64,000 nucleotides of DNA. Origin: Pseudomonas fluorescens NCIMB 11764. Its GTDB lineage: Bacteria; Pseudomonadota; Gammaproteobacteria; Pseudomonadales; Pseudomonadaceae. Location: positions 4,484,001 to 4,548,000 of the forward strand of contig NZ_CP010945.1 in NCBI RefSeq assembly GCF_000293885.2. Direction: 5' to 3'. This document shows, piece by piece, positions 34,788 through 44,149 of the stretch. A model generated the notes under the pieces. The model ran no database searches. It was not told where the DNA came from and worked only from the letters and a program-made list of their open reading frames with translations. Position numbers and translations under genes: made by a program. The first letter of the stretch is position 1; every line of letters starts with the position of its first letter.

Positions 34788-37700
34788 TTATAAAGGGCCG
34801 GAATATTTCATGGTGGTCATCGGGATATAGCTATTTTCCCGAAAGTCCAGCTTGCAGAACGCGTCTATACGCTGACCCATTTTCTTCACATTTGATTTAT
34901 AGCGGGCCCGAGCTTTAACGCCTTCCGCACGTTCCATGCTAAGTACAGGAACTGCCATAAAATTATCTAGTCTGTATCTATTCTCACAATACGCTTGCCC
35001 GGACTCTTTAGGTGCGACGCCTAGTTTGTTCATGCATTTACAAGCGTCCTCAAATAGCTGTTGAGCTTTGGTTAACGCTTCTGCGCCATCCGCCGTTGAT
35101 CCTACCCAATAAATCACTCTGTCGAGAGCTCGTTGTTGGAGCAAACGTGCTTCCTGTTTTACGTACTTACGATCGGTACTTTTACTTTCACTTGTGTCTT
35201 GGTTCGTTGAAATTACTGAAAACTCTTCCGGCTCAGAACTGAGCGTCATAAGGAGGGGGCCCAAGGCCGCGGGAGTTGCTTCCATAAACCATTTTTGCAA
35301 TTCGGCTTGATTTTCATATTCAATAATAGTGTCTGCAATGGGCCCTCCCTTTCCACTACTGGTCATCGCGTCATATAGATTCATAATAACGTCGATGCCC
35401 ATCATATAGATCATTGCCACATCCAACCCGACCGCACCGAGCATGTTTAGTGCAGAAGCCTGTTCAGCAGCCTCTGGAGTAATCCAGCTAATAGAAGCGC
35501 CTTTAGCTTTATACAGCTCACGTCGATAAATATTGATAAGCTCTACAACAGCCTCGTAACCTACCTCAAATTTGAAACTACCACTTGCACCCGGCCCAAG
35601 AACAACCGTTGCTTTAAGATTGAGAATGAATTTACCCTTATCCAGAGAAACTCCAGCATTGCCCTGCAAGCCCGCGCCATAGGCAGCACCTAAAGATCCG
35701 CTGAGGTTGGCAAGCGTTAGCCATTGGCTAGCGCTCGTAGCCTCCTTGCTGTTATTGATTCCGGTGGAGGGTCCTGCCCGCAATACAGCCAATGCTTTAG
35801 GCGGAGCCCAATTCAAAGCCCCTGTCAGTTGGATACCTGCTTGCACGCCGGCGAACAGATTGAAATTGGCCTTTATGCCATTTTCAATTTGTACGTTGGC
35901 GGCCTTGCCGGACATGACTTGGCCACTTGATTTGGTATCGACAGCCGTGAGCGCCTTGGACTTGTATTCAAGGTCTGGGGTAGGGCTGGTATCACCATTG
36001 TCGGCTTTGGTTTTGATCGTTTCTTCGTGGGTCTTCCGTTCGGCCTTTGCTTCGGTATCTTCGCGCTGTGCCGGTTTGACAGGGCTGAGTGTCGCGCCAT
36101 ATTTGGTATTGCCGCCTATAGGGACCAGCTCAATACTACCGGCGAGCATGAGCGACGCACCGGCGTATCCCCACGCACGGGCACCGAAATGGAAGGACAT
36201 ACGGCCGAGGTTCAAGGTCTGAAGTTGAGGATTACCTTCGAGATAGTAATCGACCGTCACATCCTTGGCTTTTTCGCGAGTCGGCATGTCGATTTTAAGC
36301 AGTTCCACTTCACCTCGAGCCAAGTCAAAGCTCAGTGACGCACTGGCCGACGTCTTGAAGCCTTCAGCGGCAGAGAAGGAGGGACCTTCCAGTTTCACTT
36401 CGCCATGCAGTTTTTTTTGCGGCGGCGCAAGGCAGCGGACAAACTGCGCCTGCTGGCTCTTGTCGAAAAGCCTCACTTCACCACGAACACTCTTTTTGAA
36501 TACGACCTGCTTTAGATGCTCGCCCCATTCTTTTCGCGCACCGGCATCCTCAAGCTGAGTCACTTTATAGCCGTTGGTTTGCAAGAAGCTGTAAAACTTG
36601 TCGATATTGAACCAACCATTGGTATCAAACCAATCGCCGGCTTGATCTCCAATTTTTAGCGCGCCCTGGCTTGCCAGCCACTGGCCAAATACCTTCTGCG
36701 CGCTGTTTTTATTTGCACCACCGTCACCATTTTTTGGGATGCCTTCAAGAATTTTTTTTGCGCTCTTGCCGGCTTTTTTCAAGTCTTCCTCAAGAAGGTT
36801 TGGCGCCCCCTTGAGGTTGAGCAAACTGAACCACTTCAACGGCGTGCCGCTTGTAGCCAGTGTGCTGACCTCTCTTAGCGGAAAGCCATCTTTGACAAGC
36901 CGATCAACCGGCTGAGGCTCAAACTGTTCAGGCTCCCATAATAAGTGACGTCGAATAGGGTCAGCAGCGACTTTTTGTTGAGCCTTTTCGTGTAAGCCCT
37001 GTTTTACAACTTGCAAACGGTCCCATTCGGCACGTTCGGCTTCGACCAGACCGGCAGGTGCCTGGGCATTTTGACCCGTCGCTTCGATCCAGTTTTTGTA
37101 TTTTTCACGCAAGCGGTTATTGATTTCCGATTGCTGTTTTTCCGTATCGAGAAACAACTTGAACTGCTCGATACCTGTAGTGATGTCATCGCCACTGATC
37201 AATGCGTACTCAGGTAAGGCGATCCCGTATTCCGCTACTTTGATAATCGCGTCGGTGTATTCGTGATAGGCAAACGACTTGGCTTCGCCATGCTTCCACG
37301 CCAGGTAGGCGTATGTATCGCCTTCGCAGGTGTATAAACACTTCTGCAGTTCATCACGCTTTTTCTTGTCAGTTTCAAGGAGCTTGGCGATATCTTCCTG
37401 AGCCTGTGGCTTGATGCCACCTTCACTGATCAGCGCCTTGCGTTTCTCCAGGTAATTTTGGACGCGAGCGCGAGCCTCGATTGCCCCGGCAGCGAACAAC
37501 GTACCGTTCTCGTACGTATGACCCTTCTTTTCGGCGGCGGCAATAGCTGTTTTTTTTAGCGCCAACCACTCGCTGCGTAACTTGCGTAGCTCGCTGTAAT
37601 CATCCCGGATACGGTTCTGAGTATCGATATCCGACTGAAGCTGATCTATACGTGAGCGCTGAGTATCGGTTTTCGGCGTTTCGGCCTTTGGTGCGTCCTT

Positions 37701-38378
37701 TTCTTTTGCGCGTTTTACTTCTTGGCGGCTGCGAAGGACCATTCCTGGGTCCATTTCGATATTCGGTTCCTGAGCTTCAATCTCCTCCATTCGCTGGCGC
37801 TGTTCGCCCTCGAGAAAATTACTCAGTTTTGGCTCAAGGAAGTAATTCAGTAATCCGCTGTCATCTAATCCCTTGAGGCGCTCATCGCGGGATTTACTCG
37901 GGGCAATTTGATTCTCCAGAGCGTGCATCGCCTCCTTCATCGAGGAGGCGGCGCGCTCGGGCAGTAACCAAAACTCTTCTTCGTCAGTTGCATAAATTGC
38001 GGTGCCGTACGTGTTGGAACAAGGCTTGGGCTGATCCTTGAAGCTGGGGGCGCACGTTTCTGTAAAGTCTTTTTTCGGCCCCAAGTCAATGGGCTTAGGG
38101 CCAGGCGCACTTGCACTTTCGGCCGTTGGAGCAGGTTGGGAAGCTGCCGTTGAAGGGGCCGCTGGTTTTGCAACCGCTTCAGCCTGAGCACTCTTGGGAA
38201 CACTAAGATTCCAACCCGGTTTAATCGCACTCGGGTTGGTAATGAATGGATTCATCTGGCGCAGTTGCGCAACATTGGTGTTGTAGCGAGTAGCAATCTG
38301 GCTGAGCGTTTCACCAGGATTGACTGAATGATTGGTAATTTCCATGGTGCTTCCGTTCTGTTGTTGCGTCGGGTTCAT
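34788..38378 (-). CDS. Large LysM-domain T6SS effector candidate
   Basis: A 1196-residue protein with no signal peptide. A LysM domain lies at about residues 13-60 (NPGETLSQIATRYN, then IKPGWNLSVP). An Ala/Pro linker, a charged helical region (about 165-460, likely coiled coil) and a Gly-rich beta-like region (about 780-960) follow. A strongly hydrophobic patch near 970-1005 (LGAVGLDVAMIYMMGIDVIM) could insert in a membrane. Its ATG overlaps the stop of a DUF4123 adaptor gene, and vgrG precedes that, the standard order VgrG-adaptor-effector-immunity. I do not recognise a catalytic motif, so toxicity by pore formation or an unknown enzyme is open. MEITNHSV twelve codons in is an alternative start. 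Confidence 0.68.
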   Translation of the reverse strand: MNPTQQQNGSTMEITNHSVNPGETLSQIATRYNTNVAQLRQMNPFITNPSAIKPGWNLSVPKSAQAEAVAKPAAPSTAASQPAPTAESASAPGPKPIDLGPKKDFTETCAPSFKDQPKPCSNTYGTAIYATDEEEFWLLPERAASSMKEAMHALENQIAPSKSRDERLKGLDDSGLLNYFLEPKLSNFLEGEQRQRMEEIEAQEPNIEMDPGMVLRSRQEVKRAKEKDAPKAETPKTDTQRSRIDQLQSDIDTQNRIRDDYSELRKLRSEWLALKKTAIAAAEKKGHTYENGTLFAAGAIEARARVQNYLEKRKALISEGGIKPQAQEDIAKLLETDKKKRDELQKCLYTCEGDTYAYLAWKHGEAKSFAYHEYTDAIIKVAEYGIALPEYALISGDDITTGIEQFKLFLDTEKQQSEINNRLREKYKNWIEATGQNAQAPAGLVEAERAEWDRLQVVKQGLHEKAQQKVAADPIRRHLLWEPEQFEPQPVDRLVKDGFPLREVSTLATSGTPLKWFSLLNLKGAPNLLEEDLKKAGKSAKKILEGIPKNGDGGANKNSAQKVFGQWLASQGALKIGDQAGDWFDTNGWFNIDKFYSFLQTNGYKVTQLEDAGARKEWGEHLKQVVFKKSVRGEVRLFDKSQQAQFVRCLAPPQKKLHGEVKLEGPSFSAAEGFKTSASASLSFDLARGEVELLKIDMPTREKAKDVTVDYYLEGNPQLQTLNLGRMSFHFGARAWGYAGASLMLAGSIELVPIGGNTKYGATLSPVKPAQREDTEAKAERKTHEETIKTKADNGDTSPTPDLEYKSKALTAVDTKSSGQVMSGKAANVQIENGIKANFNLFAGVQAGIQLTGALNWAPPKALAVLRAGPSTGINNSKEATSASQWLTLANLSGSLGAAYGAGLQGNAGVSLDKGKFILNLKATVVLGPGASGSFKFEVGYEAVVELINIYRRELYKAKGASISWITPEAAEQASALNMLGAVGLDVAMIYMMGIDVIMNLYDAMTSSGKGGPIADTIIEYENQAELQKWFMEATPAALGPLLMTLSSEPEEFSVISTNQDTSESKSTDRKYVKQEARLLQQRALDRVIYWVGSTADGAEALTKAQQLFEDACKCMNKLGVAPKESGQAYCENRYRLDNFMAVPVLSMERAEGVKARARYKSNVKKMGQRIDAFCKLDFRENSYIPMTTMKYSGPL

Positions 38379-39226
38379 TGGGGATTGGCGGATGCTGTTT
38401 GCATCAGCTGTTCAACCTTGATGAATGACTCTTCCCTGGATTGCAGGATGGCCATTGCTTCTGGCCGTGTTTCAAGCCGCGGTCCGTCGACGACGGAGGC
38501 GAGCTTGAGCAAGTGATCACCTTCGTAGATGTTGTTTTTGAGCAAAAGGTCCAGGTTCTCGGTAATTTCATTGATCCGGTCATCACCGGGCTTACCGAAC
38601 GCTGCATATTGCTCATCGACCCAGTACAACCACCCCAGCCGCGCTTGAATCTTTGCTGCGTTGTCGGGAAGGTTGAACGCCGGGCCATCGCCACGCCACT
38701 TCAGTTCCGACTTCGCCGTCCAGGACAGCCACGCGCCGCGCTCTTTGCCGAAGTGTCTCGGGGCAGGGCTATACACTGCTTGCCAAGGACCGAACAATTG
38801 AATGGACGTGTCGCCTGCGGTGTAGGCCAGCGCAGCCCACAGGCTAGGTTTATGATAACTCAACAGGCTTTGGCCGCCGGAACCGTCGTTGGCTCGTAGC
38901 AACCAGCGCGCGTGTGCGAGTGCCTGAGTGGCGTCTTCTGCGACCAGGGCAATGCCCGAGTGATTTTCTTCGCACAATCGCGTGGCTTCGACTGCCAATC
39001 GGCTGCCCCAAGGTGCTGTGAGCCAGAGCGGACCGTCATTGGCGATTTCCGCAAAGTCAGTGCTGCTGTACAAGGCTTGAGCATTCATCGGTTCGCCGAT
39101 GCGATACAGACGCGACATCGCCTCGGGTTGGCGTGCGCGATCGATGATGAAACACAGGACCTGACTGGACTGTTCCCTGGGCAGCGACTCGAATCCGTAA
39201 CGAGGTGCGGCCAGCAGGGTGTTCAT
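38375..39226 (-). CDS. DUF4123 effector adaptor (Tap/TEC family)
   Basis: A 283-residue cytoplasmic protein of the DUF4123 adaptor family, with AQALYSSTDFAEIANDGPLW, LRANDGSGGQSLLSYHKPSL and FGPWQAVYSP typical of the domain. These adaptors load cargo effectors onto VgrG. The start MNTLLAAPRYGF lies five bases after the vgrG stop; a longer frame from 39247 overlaps vgrG. The stop overlaps the effector ATG (ATGA), so vgrG, adaptor and effector are translationally coupled. It most likely serves the LysM protein downstream. Confidence 0.85.
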   Translation of the reverse strand: MNTLLAAPRYGFESLPREQSSQVLCFIIDRARQPEAMSRLYRIGEPMNAQALYSSTDFAEIANDGPLWLTAPWGSRLAVEATRLCEENHSGIALVAEDATQALAHARWLLRANDGSGGQSLLSYHKPSLWAALAYTAGDTSIQLFGPWQAVYSPAPRHFGKERGAWLSWTAKSELKWRGDGPAFNLPDNAAKIQARLGWLYWVDEQYAAFGKPGDDRINEITENLDLLLKNNIYEGDHLLKLASVVDGPRLETRPEAMAILQSREESFIKVEQLMQTASANPQ

Positions 39227-39231
39227 GGCGG

Positions 39232-41280
39232 TTACATGCATGTGCAATCCTTACGGCTGCAGGCGCCGTTGCTTTGTTTGCCGCACAACGGCGTAATACC
39301 CGATTCGTTGAGGCGGCTGGGGAGAGGCGCTTTGCCCGCGACATCCGCATCCGCCGCTTTCATCGGCCCCGGCAACAACGGCGCGGCAGGCGTACCCACC
39401 CCAGGCGAGCCCCCGGTATTAACCTTCACCTCAGCCCCACTGATCGTCACACCCCCCGCATCAACCTTGACGAAGCTCCCGCCAGCCTTGGCCGTCAGTT
39501 CCATTCCGCCTTCAACCACCACCTTCTCGCCAGCGTGGTAATGAATCTCCTGACCGGCCTCGACAAACTGCGCCGTCCCGACCTTCACATGCTGGGTCAC
39601 CGCCACCGTCAGGTGATCATCCGCCCGCGCCTCAGACTTGCGGTCCAGATGGGTAATCCGGTGTTCTTCAACCTTGAACTCGCTGAAAACATTGGCCTCG
39701 ACCGTGTCATGGCGTTCATTGCCGATACGGATTTTCTGGTCGTGCTCGATGTTTTCATCCCAGTCGCGCTGGGCGTGCAGGTAGATCTGTTCCGCGCCTT
39801 TTTTGTCTTCGATGCGAAATTCGTTGTAGCCCTTGCCGCCCGGGGAGCTGAGGGTCTTGAAGGTGCTGCGGGTTTTGTTCGCCGGCAGATCGTAGGGGAC
39901 GACGTTTTCCTTGTGGTACAGGCAGCCGGTGATCAGCGGTTGGTCGGGGTCGCCTTCGAGGAAGGTGACGAGCACTTCCATGCCTACTCGGGGGATGGCA
40001 ATGCCGCCGTAGGCGCTGCCGGCCCAGCCGGTGGCGACGCGCAGCCAGCAGCTGGTCTTGTCGTTGGCCTGGCCGTCGCGGTCCCAGTGGAATTGCACTT
40101 TGACGCGGCCGTACTCGTCGCAGTGGATTTCTTCGCCGGGCGTGCCGGTAACGATGGCGGTCTGGCTGCCGAGGACTTGCGGTTTCGGGTGTTCGAGGGC
40201 AGGGCGGTAGTGCGCGTCCCACGGCGTGGCGAGGAAGCGGTTGCGGTAGCCCTGATGGAAATCGTCTTTGTTCTGGGTGACGTCGCTGGTGACGTTTTCG
40301 CCCAGCACTTGCGGTTGTTTGCCTTCGTGGACCACTTCCAGCAGCAGCCAGAGGTCGTTCCATTCGGCGCGCGGGTGTTCGCTCAGGGCCATGAAGTGGC
40401 CGCTGACCAGTGTCGGTTGATCGCCTTTGCCTTCCGCGAGTTTGTAGTCGCTACGGTGGCGCTCAAGGGCGCGGGTTGCCAATTGCTTGCCGCGGGCACG
40501 GTCGGTGAAACGGCCGGGGTAGTCGTAGTCTTCCAGGTCCGGGGAGAATGCGCTGGAAGCTGCGCCTTCCGGGAGGATGCGGGGTTTTTCGAAATCGTAA
40601 TCACGACGGCTGACGCGGGTGGTGCGGGTTTCCAGGCGCAGGTTGAAGCGCTTGATCACCGGTTTCTCGGCGGCCATGCCCGAGTCTTGCTGATAGGCCA
40701 CGGGCGCCAGTTTGCGGAATACCGTCTGGTCGTCGCCGAACACCAGTTTGTGGCCGCTGTTGCTGTGCTGGAAATGGAAGTGGATGCCTTCTTCTTCGCA
40801 CAGGCGCTGGATGAAATGCAGGTCGGATTCGTCGTACTGCACGCAGTAGACGCGCTCCGGGTAGATCGCGCCGAGCTGGAAGCTGTAGGCGTCGGCGAGG
40901 ATGCCACGGGCTTCGAGCACCTGGGCGATGATCTTCGGCACCGTCAAGTGCTGGAAGATCTGCTGGTCATGGTTATGCCGCAGGTACGCCAGTTGCGGCA
41001 CCAGGCTGATGCTGTAGCGGGTCAGGCTTTTGCCGGAGTCGCCTTGCTCGATGCGATAGACCAGCCCGTGAATGATGCCTTTGCCGGTGGCGCCGAAGGT
41101 CAGGCAGCCGCGCTTGTGCAGCAACTCTTCGAGCTTCAGGTCGGGGCGTGCGCTGACCAGTTCGATGTCAAAACAGAAGGGCTGATTGAGGGCTTCGCGA
41201 CCGACGAAACTGAGTACCTGAAGGTCAACGGAAACGCCTTCCAGCGTGAGGGAAATATGGGTTGCGTTTGCGTCCAGCAT
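39232..41280 (-). CDS. vgrG: T6SS spike protein VgrG
   Basis: A 682-residue VgrG of full length. The N-terminal gp27-like hub (LQVLSFVGREALNQPFCFDI) spans the first half. The gp5-like OB fold and needle start ([13 protein letters not shown], then [19 protein letters not shown]) and the beta-helical needle follow. A short tail ends in a Cys-rich CSRKDCTCM that may bind metal or a PAAR partner. It trimerises to form the T6SS spike. No other T6SS core gene lies in the window, so this is an auxiliary vgrG island served by an apparatus elsewhere. The region 39419-40391 is repeated in the orphan copy. Confidence 0.93.
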   Translation of the reverse strand: MLDANATHISLTLEGVSVDLQVLSFVGREALNQPFCFDIELVSARPDLKLEELLHKRGCLTFGATGKGIIHGLVYRIEQGDSGKSLTRYSISLVPQLAYLRHNHDQQIFQHLTVPKIIAQVLEARGILADAYSFQLGAIYPERVYCVQYDESDLHFIQRLCEEEGIHFHFQHSNSGHKLVFGDDQTVFRKLAPVAYQQDSGMAAEKPVIKRFNLRLETRTTRVSRRDYDFEKPRILPEGAASSAFSPDLEDYDYPGRFTDRARGKQLATRALERHRSDYKLAEGKGDQPTLVSGHFMALSEHPRAEWNDLWLLLEVVHEGKQPQVLGENVTSDVTQNKDDFHQGYRNRFLATPWDAHYRPALEHPKPQVLGSQTAIVTGTPGEEIHCDEYGRVKVQFHWDRDGQANDKTSCWLRVATGWAGSAYGGIAIPRVGMEVLVTFLEGDPDQPLITGCLYHKENVVPYDLPANKTRSTFKTLSSPGGKGYNEFRIEDKKGAEQIYLHAQRDWDENIEHDQKIRIGNERHDTVEANVFSEFKVEEHRITHLDRKSEARADDHLTVAVTQHVKVGTAQFVEAGQEIHYHAGEKVVVEGGMELTAKAGGSFVKVDAGGVTISGAEVKVNTGGSPGVGTPAAPLLPGPMKAADADVAGKAPLPSRLNESGITPLCGKQSNGACSRKDCTCM
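39419..40391 (-). repeat. vgrG: Direct repeat, vgrG copy A
   Basis: Partner of 32485-33457, same orientation, 6934 bases apart. It lies inside the intact vgrG. The two copies flank the adaptor, effector and Sel1 genes. Confidence 0.85.
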
Positions 41281-41606
41281 GCCTTGAATTCCGTCCTTTG
41301 GATAAGCAGATGCGGATGGTGCAGGATTAAACCTGCTGGTTCAAGGCGCAAATGCCGTAGGCGGTGAGGCAGGGCTGCATCGGGGAAACCCTTAATGGCG
41401 CAGTTCAGGCCAATGGAAACGGGCGTTTTCGTTGGCCGGGCGGGCGAACGCTTCTTTGCCGGTGCACGCATTCGTTTTCAGCGCCTGACAGAAAGCCATC
41501 GCTAGCAGGCTAGCTCCCACAGTAGATCTTCGGTGAACACAGATTTTGTGTTCGGCATCGATTCAATGTGGGAGTAGCTAACCTGCTAGCGATGAGGCCC
41601 TCACAT
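41281..41606. other. Intergenic region upstream of vgrG and downstream of mtlZ
   Basis: About 325 bases. It must contain the leftward vgrG promoter, and at 41497-41594 a REP-like palindrome. No gene and no clear sigma-54 site (GG-N10-GC) was identified with confidence. Confidence 0.35.
41497..41594. repeat. REP-like palindrome, right edge of the T6SS island
   Basis: Arms CATCGCTAGCAGGCTAGCTC and its near complement GAGTAGCTAACCTGCTAGCGATG part, spaced by about 45 bases, of the family seen at 15.0 and 48.7 kb. It follows the mtlZ stop and may end the mannitol transcript. Confidence 0.75.
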
Positions 41607-42551
41607 TCAGCGCAAATTCAACTGCTGCCGATATGGCAAATCCGGCCCGGTCTTGCTGCACGTCAGCGCCGCCGCCTGTACCGCAAACCTCAACATCCCG
41701 TCGATCTGCTCGCGCGCAAGCGATTGCACACCTTCCACCGAATCCAGATGCTGCTCGGTCAACCACGTAATCAACGCCGCCTGGAACGTATCGCCAGCCC
41801 CCACGGTGTCGGCAATCTTCACCGAACAGGCCGGCACCGACCACGAGCCATGGTGGCGGCTGAACACCGTCGCACCCTCGCCACCACGGGTCAGGAATAC
41901 CAACTGACAGCGATGCTGCAACCAGCCTTCAATCACTCGCTGCGGATCCTGCTCGGGATATAACAGGCTCAAGTCCTCATCGCTGACTTTGATCAGGTCG
42001 GCCAGCACGACCAGCGTGGCCACTCGCGTACGCCAGAGATCGATGTTCGGTTCAGGATTGAGTCGCACGTTGGGATCGAGACTGATCAGACGCTTGCCAC
42101 TCTCGCGCTGGACCAAGGCCAGCAACGTGTCGGCAATCGGCTGCACCACCAGCGAGAACGAGCCGATGTGCAAGCCGCGCACTTCCGCGCCCAGTTGCGG
42201 CAGATGTTCCGGTTTCAACTGTCGGTCCGCGCAGCCTTCGCCACGAAAACTGTAATGCGGCGAGCCATTGGCGCCGACCGCGACCATCGCAAGGGTGGTC
42301 GGTGCCGCGAAATCCACCAGGTAATCCGCACGCACACCTTCATTTCGCAGCACTTGCTGCAAACGCCGGCCAAGGTAGTCGGTCGATAACCCGGCAAACA
42401 GCGCCGCATCCACACCGAGCCGGCGCAAACCGACCGCGACGTTGAACGGCGAGCCACCGGCAATCGCCTTGAAATTCACTGTTGAAGCCAGGCCGCTGGC
42501 GTCGTCTTCACTGAAGAAATCGAACAGCGCTTCGCCACACACCAGGTACAT
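41607..42551 (-). CDS. mtlZ: Fructokinase MtlZ (PfkB family)
   Basis: A 314-residue PfkB sugar kinase. It has the N-terminal GGSPFNVAVGLRRLG and the C-terminal DTVGAGDTFQAALI, with the catalytic Asp and anion hole. In the P. fluorescens mannitol operon this enzyme phosphorylates the fructose made from mannitol to fructose 6-phosphate. It is the last gene of the operon, 13 bases after mtlY. Confidence 0.92.
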   Translation of the reverse strand: MYLVCGEALFDFFSEDDASGLASTVNFKAIAGGSPFNVAVGLRRLGVDAALFAGLSTDYLGRRLQQVLRNEGVRADYLVDFAAPTTLAMVAVGANGSPHYSFRGEGCADRQLKPEHLPQLGAEVRGLHIGSFSLVVQPIADTLLALVQRESGKRLISLDPNVRLNPEPNIDLWRTRVATLVVLADLIKVSDEDLSLLYPEQDPQRVIEGWLQHRCQLVFLTRGGEGATVFSRHHGSWSVPACSVKIADTVGAGDTFQAALITWLTEQHLDSVEGVQSLAREQIDGMLRFAVQAAALTCSKTGPDLPYRQQLNLR

Positions 42552-42564
42552 AGTTGTTCACTCT

Positions 42565-44061
42565 CTAAAGGGTTGCGACATGCTGTTGATAGCGTTCATA
42601 GGCCTGCTGACAGGCTGCCACGTTTGCTGCGATCGGCAAGGTTTCGCTGGCGAGGTCGAGCTTCACGCAACGCTCGCACAGGTCCGCCAGGCTGTCTTCG
42701 TGGCCGTTTGCCCAGGACTTGCACCACGCGGCCTGAATCGCCGCGCCGAGGGCGGCGGCTTCGCTTTGTTCGGTGCAGATCACTGGGGTGTTCATGATGT
42801 CGGCGACGATCTGCCGCCATACCGGACTTTTCGAGCCGCCGCCGATCAGGCAGATGCGCAGGCTTTGTAAGCCATTCTGGCGCAGCAGGTCCAGCCCGTA
42901 ACGCAAACCGAACGTCGTGCCTTCGACCACGGCGCGACACAGGTTGGCTTGCGTCAGGTTCGTCATGGTCAAACCGAGCAAACTGCCGGTGGCATGGGGC
43001 AGGGCGGGGACGCGTTCGCCGTTGAGAAACGGCAGCATGCACACGCCTTCGGCGCCGATCGGCGCTTGCGCAACGAGGTGGTTGAATTGCTCGATATCCA
43101 GCGCGAACAAATCTCGAATCATCCCGGTGGCGTTGGTCAGGTTCATGGTGCAGATCAGCGGCAACCAGCCACCGCTGGAGGCACAGAACGTCGCGACCGA
43201 GGCGTCCGGGCTGACTTTGGGTTGATCAGCATAGGCATACACCGTGCCTGAGGAACCGAGGCTCATGGTGATCGCGCCGGGTCGGATGTTGCCGGTGCCG
43301 ATAGCGCCCATCATGTTGTCGCCACCGCCGCTGGACACCAGCGCCTCGGGGTTGATGCCCAAGTGTTCGGCGATGTCCGGCAGGATCGTGCCGACCGCTT
43401 GATGGGCGTCGATCAGCTCCGGCAGCGCGGCTTGCAAACGCCCGCTGGGGTCGATGTCGCGCAACAGTTGCAAGTCCCACTGGCGAGTGCGCACGTTGAA
43501 ATAACCGGTGCCCGAGGCGTCGCCGTACTCGCTGCAACTGCGGCCCGTGAGCCAGTGGTTGAGGTAGTCGTGGGGTAACAGGATGCGGGCGATCCGGGAA
43601 AAAACCTCCGGGTACTGTTCTTTGGTCCAAAGCAGTTTTGACACCGTGTAACCTGGTGCGATGACCACGCCGAGGCGTTCCAGCGAGCCTTTTTCGCCGC
43701 CGAGATGAGCGAGCAGGCGCTCGTTTTCCGCGGTAGTTTCTGTGTCGCACCAGAGTTTGGCGGGGCGTAGCACCTGGCCTTGATCGTCGAGCAGGACCAG
43801 ACCGTGTTGCTGGCCGGAGACGCCAATGCCGAGGATCTGCTGGCCGTCGACGTTGGCAGCAAGCAAGGCTCGGCGAGTCGCTGAAGTGAACGCTTCAAGC
43901 CATTGCGATGTGTCCTGCTCGCGGCGGCCATTGGTGCCGCTGATCAACGTATGCGCGGCGGCGCCCTGGCCGAGGACCCGACCGCTGACCGCATCGAGGA
44001 CGATGGCCTTGGTGCCTTGGGTGCCGCAGTCGATGCCGAGGAATAATTGTTGGTTTGCCAT
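42565..44061 (-). CDS. mtlY: Xylulokinase MtlY
   Basis: A 498-residue FGGY-family carbohydrate kinase. N-terminal LGIDCGTQGTKAIVLDA binds ATP phosphates, DDQGQVLRPAKLWCDTET matches xylulokinases, and GGGSKSPVWRQIVADIM is the C-terminal family segment. It phosphorylates D-xylulose, the product of D-arabitol oxidation by MtlD, feeding the pentose phosphate pathway. Eighty-eight bases separate it from mtlD. Confidence 0.92.
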   Translation of the reverse strand: MANQQLFLGIDCGTQGTKAIVLDAVSGRVLGQGAAAHTLISGTNGRREQDTSQWLEAFTSATRRALLAANVDGQQILGIGVSGQQHGLVLLDDQGQVLRPAKLWCDTETTAENERLLAHLGGEKGSLERLGVVIAPGYTVSKLLWTKEQYPEVFSRIARILLPHDYLNHWLTGRSCSEYGDASGTGYFNVRTRQWDLQLLRDIDPSGRLQAALPELIDAHQAVGTILPDIAEHLGINPEALVSSGGGDNMMGAIGTGNIRPGAITMSLGSSGTVYAYADQPKVSPDASVATFCASSGGWLPLICTMNLTNATGMIRDLFALDIEQFNHLVAQAPIGAEGVCMLPFLNGERVPALPHATGSLLGLTMTNLTQANLCRAVVEGTTFGLRYGLDLLRQNGLQSLRICLIGGGSKSPVWRQIVADIMNTPVICTEQSEAAALGAAIQAAWCKSWANGHEDSLADLCERCVKLDLASETLPIAANVAACQQAYERYQQHVATL

Positions 44062-44149
44062 GGGCGGTCCTTGCTGTGTCAGTTCGATATCAGCGTATTC
44101 AACATGTCGGGAGGCTGTCAGGCAGCCATCGAGGGCAGTAGTTTCACCA

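Noticed and set aside
25815..41280. T6SS island considered as a prophage or transposon insertion
   Set aside because: No integrase, transposase, tRNA target or terminal repeat seen; the scars fit homologous and illegitimate recombination at vgrG.
39205..41367. Rightward frame of 720 codons opposite vgrG
   Set aside because: Mirror frame of a high-GC conserved gene; Val/Ala/Phe-rich product with no recognisable domain.
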